Origin: Alphaproteobacteria bacterium
Lineage (GTDB): Bacteria > Pseudomonadota > Alphaproteobacteria > Rhizobiales > Rhizobiaceae
Length of the DNA stretch: 10,010 nucleotides
Direction of reading: 5' to 3'
Assembly: GCA_017308345.1 (NCBI GenBank)
Contig: JAFKFE010000529.1
Coordinates: forward strand, 1 to 10,010
Part shown: piece after piece, positions 1 through 6,935 of the stretch
Numbering within the stretch: position 1 is the stretch's first letter
Layout: each line of letters opens with the position of its first letter
The notes under the pieces: generated by a model
The model's input: only the letters and a program-made list of their open reading frames with translations
Databases searched by the model: none
What the model was told of the DNA's origin: nothing
Position numbers and translations under genes: made by a program

Positions 1-223
1 TGGTCTCGCGCCGCGCATCGAGTTCGCGCAGATAGGCGAGCCGCTCGGAAAGGTCGCGCAACTGCGTGTCGTCGAGCCCGCCGGTGACTTCCTTGCGGTA
101 ACGCGCCACGAACGGGACCGTCGCGCCTTCGTCGAGCAGCCCTATTGCCGCCGCGGCCTGCTCCGGCCGCGCGCCGATCTCGGCCGCGATGATTGCTGCG
201 ATGCGCTTGATATCCGATGCCAT
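1..223 (-). CDS. tex: Tex, RNA-binding transcription accessory protein (5' end only)
   Basis: The gene starts at the ATG at 223 and runs off the left edge, so only about 74 N-terminal residues are visible. They include the block [18 protein letters not shown] followed by a [23 protein letters not shown] helix. This is the conserved start of the Tex/YqgF-containing family, which I recognise from E. coli Tex ([31 protein letters not shown]). Full-length Tex is about 770 residues, with an N-terminal helical part, a YqgF-like domain, helix-hairpin-helix motifs and a C-terminal S1 RNA-binding domain; those parts lie outside the window. Tex is a cytoplasmic nucleic-acid-binding protein linked to transcription and expression of certain genes. 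An AGGAA ribosome site lies about 7 nt before the ATG, and a candidate promoter of its own lies at 250-278. It is probably a housekeeping neighbour and not part of the polyamine locus. Confidence 0.93.
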   Translation of the reverse strand, partial: MASDIKRIAAIIAAEIGARPEQAAAAIGLLDEGATVPFVARYRKEVTGGLDDTQLRDLSERLAYLRELDARRET

Positions 224-249
224 GCTCGTTCCTGCCGAAAAGAGCGGCG

Positions 250-278
250 ACCATAGGCGCTGGTGCCCGCCGCGCCAA
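250..278 (-). promoter_or_regulatory. Candidate sigma-70 promoter of tex
   Basis: On the minus strand TTGGCG (-35, at 278-273) is followed after exactly 17 nt by TATGGT (-10, at 255-250). Each box matches four of six consensus positions. Transcription would begin near 243, giving a leader of about 20 nt that carries the AGGAA ribosome site. This would let tex be transcribed separately from the upstream hydrolase genes. It is a by-eye match only. Confidence 0.4.
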
Positions 279-282
279 CCGC

Positions 283-321
283 GCTGTTTTCAACTGACCC
301 TGGAGGTCCACAGGAAACAGC
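283..321 (-). repeat. Nested inverted repeat between the serine hydrolase gene and tex
   Basis: Outer arms GCTGTTTTC (283-291) and GGAAACAGC (313-321) can pair over nine positions with one G-T. Inside them GACC (296-299) and GGTC (305-308) form an inner stem around a five-base loop, separated from the outer stem by a symmetric 4x4 internal loop. The element lies 25 nt past the stop codon of the last hydrolase gene and just upstream of the candidate tex promoter. It has no following T-run, so it is not a textbook intrinsic terminator. It could be a weak or Rho-assisted 3' end, or a protein-binding site. Confidence 0.4.
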
Positions 322-345
322 TGCCAGTGCGGTCGGCCGAACGGC

Positions 346-1524
346 TCAGACCATGGTGCTCAGCGCCTCCAAGAAGCTGACGAGGTCAACGTCGAGCCGA
401 TCATCGACAGGTTCCGGCTGCGACGACATCTTGGCGACCACCACCTCGTCCCTGGGGTTGACGTAGATCCATTGACCGTGGATGCCGATGCCGCAACAGG
501 CGCCGCTGTCGTGGCCGGTCTGGTACCATTTGTTGCGATAGCGCCCCTTCGGGAACAGGAACGCCATCGTGCCGCGCTGCCAGGCCTCATGGCTGCCGCC
601 GGTGGCGACCGTGTCGCGCACCCACGCTTCCGGCACGATGCGGCGGCCATTGGCCGTGCCGCCCTGCCGCATCATCTCGCCGATGCGGGCAAGGTCGCGC
701 GGCGTCATCGACATGCCGCCGGCGGTGCGCGCCGTGCCTTCCATGTCGACCGTCACCGCCATTTCGCTTGCGGCGCCGAGCGGCAGCCACAGCTTCTCGC
801 TGAGCAATGCGCTGACGCGCTTGCCCGATGCCCGCTCCACCAGGATGCCCAGCATGTCCGAATTGGGCGAGCGGTAGCGGTAGGTCTGCCCGTGCGGCTC
901 GGCGAGACGCGGCAGCGTCAGCAGGAAAGCCGCGAGGCTTTCCGACCCGCCGCCCGGATTCCATAAGGTCGAGCGGCGATAGCGGGCAAAGACGCTTTCC
1001 GGATCGAGATAGTCCTCTTCGAAATCGAGGCTGACCGTCATGTCGAGCACGTTGCGCACGCTCGCGTCGCCATAGGCCGAGCCTATGGCTTCGGGAATGT
1101 ACTCCGTAACCGGCGCGCTGGGGTCGAACACCCCTTCGCCTTCCAGTATGCCGGCGAGGATCGCCGTCACCGACTTGCTGATCGAAAAGACGATGTGCCG
1201 GGCTCCAAACGGCATATGCGGCGCCGACCAGTCGCCAACCAGCTTGCCGCCCTTCAGGATCGTCAGTCCGTCCGTGTCGGAGCGCTTCAGGAAGCTCGCG
1301 ACGGTTTCGCTGCCACCGGCGAGCGATATCCTTTCCTCGAGCAATGCGCCGAGCGATTTCGCCTGCTCCTCGCCGCCAGGCGCCGCCGCGACATGCGCGC
1401 TCGGCACCAGTTCGCCGACATTCTGGAACGACCATCGGTTGAACGGCGCCAGCCGCCAGGTTTCGAGCCGCACATCCTTGCGGGCAAAGCCATATTGGAT
1501 CTCGAACGCGGTCTTGCCGGTCAT
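346..1524 (-). CDS. NylB-like serine hydrolase (class C beta-lactamase-related family), copy 2
   Basis: The 392-residue protein belongs to the serine beta-lactamase/penicillin-binding-protein-like hydrolases (COG1680). By style it is closest to 6-aminohexanoate-dimer hydrolases (NylB), which cleave linear amides. The nucleophile motif is S114-I-S-K117 and the tyrosine motif is Y217-R-S219, in the context YRYRSPNSDMLGILVERASG. A late G-I-H349-G-Q segment sits where this fold has its third active-site element. There is no signal peptide, so it is probably cytoplasmic. I place the start at the ATG at 1524 because GAGAGAG lies just upstream; an in-frame ATG at 1578 would overlap the preceding gene and adds an unconserved tail. 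The gene begins 28 nt after the stop of its paralogue and is probably co-transcribed with it. The two share the N-terminal pattern NRW-[AS]-FQ-x-x-x-E. The natural substrate cannot be read from the sequence: amidase, esterase or peptidase are all possible. Confidence 0.88.
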   Translation of the reverse strand: MTGKTAFEIQYGFARKDVRLETWRLAPFNRWSFQNVGELVPSAHVAAAPGGEEQAKSLGALLEERISLAGGSETVASFLKRSDTDGLTILKGGKLVGDWSAPHMPFGARHIVFSISKSVTAILAGILEGEGVFDPSAPVTEYIPEAIGSAYGDASVRNVLDMTVSLDFEEDYLDPESVFARYRRSTLWNPGGGSESLAAFLLTLPRLAEPHGQTYRYRSPNSDMLGILVERASGKRVSALLSEKLWLPLGAASEMAVTVDMEGTARTAGGMSMTPRDLARIGEMMRQGGTANGRRIVPEAWVRDTVATGGSHEAWQRGTMAFLFPKGRYRNKWYQTGHDSGACCGIGIHGQWIYVNPRDEVVVAKMSSQPEPVDDRLDVDLVSFLEALSTMV

Positions 1525-1552
1525 GATACTCTCTCGGATTCTACTTGCGGCT

Positions 1553-2749
1553 TCAGGCCAGCGCCGCGGCGATGGCATGCACCGCCTTCTGCGTCGCCAC
1601 CGAATAGGCGGAATTGAGGAAATCCGGATAGGTCGAAAGCTTCACCACGACCACCCTGTGTTCCCAGCTCATATGGATCAATTGGCCGAACACGCCGCGG
1701 CACATCAGCGACCGTGAGCGCGAATCCTCGATCCAGAACTGGTTGCGGTAGCTGCCGTCCGGAAGGCTCGGGCTGAAATTCGGCCCATGCCTGCCGGTGC
1801 GCGTCGCCTCGATCCAGTCGGCCGGGATCACGCCGCCGCCATTGTCGAGGATCAGTTGCCCGAAGCGGCCATAGTCGCGCAGCGTCGCGTTGAAGCCGCC
1901 ATCGGCCAGCGCGTAGCCGGCGCTGTCGACGGTGAAGTAGGCGCTCTCATCGGCGCCGAGCTTCTGCCAGAGTTCTTCCGAGACGAGCTGCGCCAGACGC
2001 CTGCCACTCACCCGTTCCATGATGAAGGCGAGCACGTCGGTCTCGATCGAACGGTATTCGAAGGCCTCGCCATGCTCCCGCACCTTGTCCTTCAGCCGCA
2101 GGATCAGCTCGAACAGATGCGACGGCCACGGGAAATCCGGATCGCTGCCCGGTGGGATCGGCTTCCAGCCGGTGGCGACATCGACCTGGCCGATCTCGGA
2201 ATAGCGATCGGTGTACTCCTCGGAGAAGCGCACGCCCGTCGTCATGTCGAGCACGTGCTGCACCGTGGCGCCGGCCCAGCCGGTTTCGCCGAGCTCAGGC
2301 AGGTAGTCTGTCACCAGCTTCGCCGGATCGATCAGGCCGCGCCGGACCAGAATGCCGCAGACCGATCCGGTGACCGACTTCGCCATCGATTGCGACAGAT
2401 GCAGCGTCCGATCATCCATGCCGTTGAAATAGCGCTCATATGCGATCTTGCCGTCCTTCAGCACCAGGAAGCCGTCGGCATAGGTCTCGTCCAGGAGGCC
2501 CGCGAGCGTCGTCGGGCGCCCTTGGCTATCCACCACCGGCAAGCCATCGAGATCGACCTCAGCGCGGTCGAGGCGGCGGCGATGGCCATGGCCGCGCCAG
2601 ACCTCGACGGTCGGCAGGAATTCGCGGATGTGCTGGAAGGCCCATCGATTCCACGGTGGCCGGTCCCAATCGAGCTTCGGCGGCACCAGTTTCGGTGGCG
2701 AGCCCTGCATGATCGGCGGCCGCGGATCGGAGTTGCGATACGATGTCAT
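1553..2749 (-). CDS. NylB-like serine hydrolase (class C beta-lactamase-related family), copy 1
   Basis: This 398-residue protein is in the same family as the gene after it. The nucleophile motif is S121-M-A-K124 (HLSQSMAKSVTG) and the tyrosine motif is Y232-R-S234 (FEYRSIETDVLAFIMERVSG). The late motif reads G-V-F354-G-Q, with phenylalanine where the paralogue has histidine. No signal peptide is visible. The start at 2749 is chosen because a strong GGGGAGGA ribosome site lies 4 nt upstream. A longer in-frame reading from 2806 would put the first codons inside the hairpin at 2764-2809 and has no ribosome site. The gene follows the polyamine-binding-protein gene by about 120 nt containing two hairpins, so expression may be lower than, or uncoupled from, the transporter. 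The family hydrolyses amides or esters through the Ser-Lys-Tyr centre. Cleaving acylated polyamines is an inference from context only. Confidence 0.88.
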   Translation of the reverse strand: MTSYRNSDPRPPIMQGSPPKLVPPKLDWDRPPWNRWAFQHIREFLPTVEVWRGHGHRRRLDRAEVDLDGLPVVDSQGRPTTLAGLLDETYADGFLVLKDGKIAYERYFNGMDDRTLHLSQSMAKSVTGSVCGILVRRGLIDPAKLVTDYLPELGETGWAGATVQHVLDMTTGVRFSEEYTDRYSEIGQVDVATGWKPIPPGSDPDFPWPSHLFELILRLKDKVREHGEAFEYRSIETDVLAFIMERVSGRRLAQLVSEELWQKLGADESAYFTVDSAGYALADGGFNATLRDYGRFGQLILDNGGGVIPADWIEATRTGRHGPNFSPSLPDGSYRNQFWIEDSRSRSLMCRGVFGQLIHMSWEHRVVVVKLSTYPDFLNSAYSVATQKAVHAIAAALA

Positions 2750-2763
2750 CAAGTCCTCCCCAA

Positions 2764-2809
2764 TGCATGCCGCCCAAAAGTGCGCCGCGGTTTTGGGAAA
2801 CGGCATGCA
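2764..2809 (-). repeat. Large hairpin directly upstream of the first serine hydrolase
   Basis: TGCATGCCG (2764-2772) pairs perfectly with CGGCATGCA (2801-2809), and CCCAAAA (2773-2779) pairs with TTTTGGG (2791-2797). This gives 16 base pairs with a three-base AAA bulge (2798-2800) and an 11-base loop (2780-2790). In the minus-strand mRNA the foot of the stem lies 14 nt before the start codon, and those 14 nt contain the GGGGAGGA ribosome site. It could be an mRNA-stabilising or processing element, a translational control element, or part of a rhizobial intergenic palindromic repeat. Pairing is plain in the sequence; function is unknown. Confidence 0.75.
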
Positions 2810-2826
2810 CAGAAACAGTCACACGA

Positions 2827-2848
2827 AGGGGAGGCCGGAGCCTCCCCT
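2827..2848 (-). terminator. Hairpin after the binding-protein gene, attenuator or terminator
   Basis: AGGGGAGGC (2827-2835) and GCCTCCCCT (2840-2848) form a perfect 9-bp, mostly G-C stem around a four-base loop. It sits 22 nt beyond the stop codon of the binding-protein gene. The sequence after it on the minus strand is T-rich (TTCGTGTGACTGTTTC) but has no uninterrupted T-run, so termination is probably partial. Stable hairpins after solute-binding-protein genes are common: they protect the binding-protein mRNA and reduce read-through into later genes. Confidence 0.6.
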
Positions 2849-2870
2849 CCTGTCATGCCTGCCTGCGAAA

Positions 2871-3899
2871 TTACTTGCGCAGGTTGGTCCAGATCTTGTT
2901 GTAGATCTCCACCACGTCGGGCGGGCAAGGCTGGACGAATTCGGGCGTCGGCGAGCCGGCCGGCGGGGTGATTTCCGGCGAGTTGGCGAACTCCGGCGAC
3001 AGGAACTTGTGGCTGCCGGCAATGCCATTGTCATAGCCGGCGAACTCCGAGATCAGCGCCGCGTTTTCAGGCGCCATGACGAAGTCCTGGAACAGCTTGG
3101 CGTTTTCGAGGTTCTTGGCGCCCTTCAGCACCGCGACATTGTCCATCCAGCCTTCGATGCCTTCCTTAGGATAGGCATATTTGATCGCCGGGATCTTCTG
3201 CCGCGAGCGGTAGCTGGCGCCGTTCCACTGCTCCGACACGATGACATCGCCGGAGGTGATCTTGGTGATGGTGTCGTAGCTGAAGGTCTTCCAAGACGGC
3301 TTGGCGGACGTGAGTATGTCGTTGATCTTCTTCAGGTTGGCCTTGTCGGCGCCGCAACGCGGCACGCCGGCGTAACGCTCCGCCGCATGCATGACCGTGT
3401 TGACGTCGTCGAGCATGTTGATCTGACCCTTCAACTCATCCGGCGGGTTGAACAGGATCGCCAGCGTATCGATATCGCCCTTGAACTTGTCCATGTTGAC
3501 GGAGAAAGACGTCGTGCCGAACTGCCACGGTGCGGTGTAGTGCCGACCCTTGTCCCAATAGACGTCGACGAAGCGCGGATCGATGTTCTTGCCGTTCGGC
3601 ATCGCGTTGGGCTCGGTCTTTTCGAGCAGGCCCTCGTCGATCATGATCTTCACGGTGTAGTCGGACGGCACCACGATGTCATAGCCGGAGTTGCCGGCGC
3701 GCACCTTGGACAGCATGGTTTCGTTGGAGTCGTAGTCGTCCAGCGTCACCTTGATGTTGTACTGCTTCTCGAATTTGTCGATCAGCTTGGGGTTGGTGTA
3801 GTCGCCCCAGTTGTAGATATGCAGTTCGCCGTCGGCGAGCGCTGGCACGGCCCATAGCAGCACGGCCGCGGAAACGGCCGCCATCAGTTTTGTAGACAT
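2871..3899 (-). CDS. Periplasmic polyamine-binding protein of ABC transporter (PotD/PotF-like)
   Basis: This 342-residue protein captures ligand in the periplasm for the adjacent permeases. Residues 1-22 form a Sec signal peptide with hydrophobic core AAVSAAVLLWAV and likely cleavage after PALA. The mature start HIYNWGDYTNPKLIDKFEKQ is typical of the spermidine/putrescine group, as are S58-N-E-T-M, VPSDY, E223-Q-W-N-G and P244-K-E-G. By-eye alignment with E. coli PotD keeps the aromatic ligand box (W31, Y34, Y81, W225, W251, Y289) and the amine-binding aspartate (D253). The position of PotD Glu171 is Thr168 here, so the ligand may differ from free spermidine. C182 and C325 are the only cysteines in the mature protein. 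AAGGAG lies 7 nt before the ATG. The gene follows the second permease by 43 nt, probably in one operon, and is followed by two hairpins. Confidence 0.94.
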   Translation of the reverse strand: MSTKLMAAVSAAVLLWAVPALADGELHIYNWGDYTNPKLIDKFEKQYNIKVTLDDYDSNETMLSKVRAGNSGYDIVVPSDYTVKIMIDEGLLEKTEPNAMPNGKNIDPRFVDVYWDKGRHYTAPWQFGTTSFSVNMDKFKGDIDTLAILFNPPDELKGQINMLDDVNTVMHAAERYAGVPRCGADKANLKKINDILTSAKPSWKTFSYDTITKITSGDVIVSEQWNGASYRSRQKIPAIKYAYPKEGIEGWMDNVAVLKGAKNLENAKLFQDFVMAPENAALISEFAGYDNGIAGSHKFLSPEFANSPEITPPAGSPTPEFVQPCPPDVVEIYNKIWTNLRK

Positions 3900-3942
3900 T
3901 TATGTTCTCCTTGCCTTCCCATTGTTGTGTTGTAGCCCTTGG

Positions 3943-4755
3943 TCATTTTGCGCGCCGCCGCGCGATCAGGAACGAGACCGAGACGAACAGGATCGACACC
4001 ATGAGCAGGATGGTGGAGATGGCGTTGATCTCTGGCGTCATCGGACGCCGGATCTGGTTCCAGATGTAGAGGGGCAGCGTCGTCTGGCCGGGGCCGGCGA
4101 CAAGCTGCGTGATGGTGAAATCGTCGAAGGAGACGATGAAGGCCAGCGCCGCGCCCGACATGATGCCGGGAACCAGCAACGGCAGCGTGATGCGCCTGAA
4201 GGCGTTCCATGGCGTCGCGTAGAGGTCGGCTGCTGCATATTCCAACGTCAGGTCCATGTCCTCGAGCCGCGCCCGGATCGGCATATAGGCGAAGGGGATG
4301 CAGAACACGGTGTGCGCGAGGATCAGGTTGCCGATGCCGAAATTCAGCCCGAACGTGCCTGCAATCAGCGCGAAGAAGGAGAGCGTCGCCACCGCCGTGA
4401 TGATCTCCGGCACCATTAGCGGCAGGTTGATCACCATGAAGGCCGCGGCAAGCCCGCGCCACGGCTTGACCCGCGTCATGCCGATCGCGGCAAGCGTGGC
4501 GCAAATCGTCGAGACGATCGTCGCGGTGATCGAGATGATCAGCGTGTTGCGGGCGGCGTTGTGGAATTCCTCGTTGAGCAGCGCGGTGCCGTACCAACTG
4601 AGCGTGACGCCTTCCCAATGCGTCACCAGCGAGCCGCTGTTGAGCGAAAAAATCATCAGGATCAGCACCGGCACATAGAGCACCAGAAGGCAGATGATGG
4701 CGATCGAGCGGAAGCCCGGCTGGTCCTTGATGTCCATGACGCGGGGCTCAGCCAT
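3943..4755 (-). CDS. Polyamine-type ABC transporter permease (PotC/PotI-like)
   Basis: This 270-residue inner-membrane protein has about six hydrophobic segments: roughly residues 17-37, 70-93, 101-132, 140-160, 195-213 and 244-265. The cytoplasmic EAA loop, which contacts the ATPase, is seen at about 172-198 (EYAAADLYATPWNAFRRITL, then P-x-x-x-P-G-I). F210-D-D-F-T-I-T-Q and the final segment match the PotC/PotI subfamily (BPD_transp_1, family 2.A of polyamine/iron uptake). It would pair with the product of the preceding gene to form the translocation channel. The ATG at 4755 overlaps the end of that gene by 8 nt and has GGAAGG 6 nt upstream, so the two are probably translationally coupled. 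Length is normal for the family, and no defect is seen. Confidence 0.94.
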   Translation of the reverse strand: MAEPRVMDIKDQPGFRSIAIICLLVLYVPVLILMIFSLNSGSLVTHWEGVTLSWYGTALLNEEFHNAARNTLIISITATIVSTICATLAAIGMTRVKPWRGLAAAFMVINLPLMVPEIITAVATLSFFALIAGTFGLNFGIGNLILAHTVFCIPFAYMPIRARLEDMDLTLEYAAADLYATPWNAFRRITLPLLVPGIMSGAALAFIVSFDDFTITQLVAGPGQTTLPLYIWNQIRRPMTPEINAISTILLMVSILFVSVSFLIARRRAK

Positions 4756-5694
4756 GCTGCACCTTCCCCGACGTGTTGCGGACGTAGAAGAACAGCGCCA
4801 CCAGCACCGCGGCCATCAAGATCAGCGCTTGCGCGCAGCCGAGCGGCCAGTTGCGCCCCGAACCGAATTGCTGGGCGATGAGGTCGCCGATCATCAGGTG
4901 GATGCCGCCGCCAAGAATCAGCGGCGTCACATAGGCGCCGAGCGCAGGGATGAAGACAAGCAGGCAGCCGGCGATGATGCCAGGCTTGGACAGCGGGATG
5001 ATCACCCGCCACAGCACCTGCCGGCGCGTCGCGTAGAGATCGTAAGCTGCTTCGACCAGCCGGAAGTCGAGCTTCTCCAGGCTCGAATAGAGCGGCAGCA
5101 CCATGAACGGCAGGAAGGCGTAGAGCAGCCCGAGCTGGATGGCGAAGTTGGTGTAGAGCATCGTGATCGGCTTATCGATCACGCCGAGCGCCAGGAGCGC
5201 GTTGTTGATCAGGCCCTCGTCGCGGATGATGAACATGATCGCCAGGGTGCGGACGAGCAGGTTCGACCAGAACGGAATGGTGATCAGAAGCACCCACCAG
5301 TTGCGCTGCGCCGGCGGGCGCGTCGCCATGAAATAGGCGGTCGGAAAACCGAGCAGCAGGCAGATGACCGTGGTCACCACCGCGAACAGGAACGAGCGCA
5401 GGTAGATGACGAGGAAGTCCGGCGTGAACTGCAGCGTATCGTCGAAAATGTCGCGCTGGAACAGGAAGTTCAGATAGGCGTCGGTCGAGAACTGCCACTG
5501 CACGCCGCCATAGGGCGCTGCGACCAGGAACGAGTAGACGCAGATGATGATGAGCGGCAGCACGCCGAAGATGCCGATGATGATCAGTGCCGGCAGCGAC
5601 AGCAGCCGGTTGCGCCTTGCGCTGGCTTTCACCGCCTGGGCTTCGAAGGAGGCGGCCTTGGAGAGCGCGATTGGAGAGAGCGTGGCTGTCGTCA

Positions 5695-5695
<1 letters not shown>
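4748..5695 (-). CDS. Polyamine-type ABC transporter permease (PotB/PotH-like)
   Basis: This 315-residue inner-membrane subunit starts with a hydrophilic cytoplasmic tail of about 30 residues. A first membrane segment follows (about 31-59), then a periplasmic loop of about 40 residues (PYGGVQWQFSTDAYLNF onward). Five more segments come after that. The EAA loop is at about 215-241 (VEAAYDLYATRRQVLWRVII, then P-x-x-x-P-G-I), the contact site for the ATPase. The motif RNWWVLLITIPFWSNLLVRT is typical of PotB/PotH. The start codon overlaps the stop of the ATPase gene as TGATG, and its own end overlaps the next permease by 8 nt. The three genes are therefore tightly coupled. It forms the heterodimeric channel with that next permease. 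Confidence 0.94.
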
Positions 5696-6795
<1,100 letters not shown>

Positions 6796-6935
6796 GATTA
6801 CCCCATTGAGAGAGCCTGCTCTTTGCGGCAGGTGTGTTCCTGTCTGATTGTCACCATAAGCCGGGCGGCTTGGCAACTGCGGAGCGATGACTCGATTTCG
6901 ATCTCGGTTTCAATTAAGCAAATCCTACGCAATCC

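Noticed and set aside
2750..2806. 19-residue extension of the first serine hydrolase from 2806
   Set aside because: It would be encoded by the hairpin arms, lacks a ribosome site, and the ATG at 2749 has a strong GGGGAGGA.
1787..3857. Two long plus-strand open frames (1787-2971 and 2628-3857)
   Set aside because: Both lie opposite the serine hydrolase and binding-protein genes, show Arg/Val/His-rich shadow composition, and cross intergenic hairpins.
6815..6871. Small stems upstream of the ATPase gene (CCTGC/GCAGG at 6815-6832 and AAGCC/GGCTT at 6858-6871)
   Set aside because: Five-base stems are expected by chance at this GC content, and no riboswitch or terminator pattern accompanies them.
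6796..6876. 27-residue N-terminal extension of the ABC ATPase from a TTG codon
   Set aside because: No ribosome site precedes the TTG, the residues do not resemble the family, and a GTG with a GGGG site lies where homology begins.
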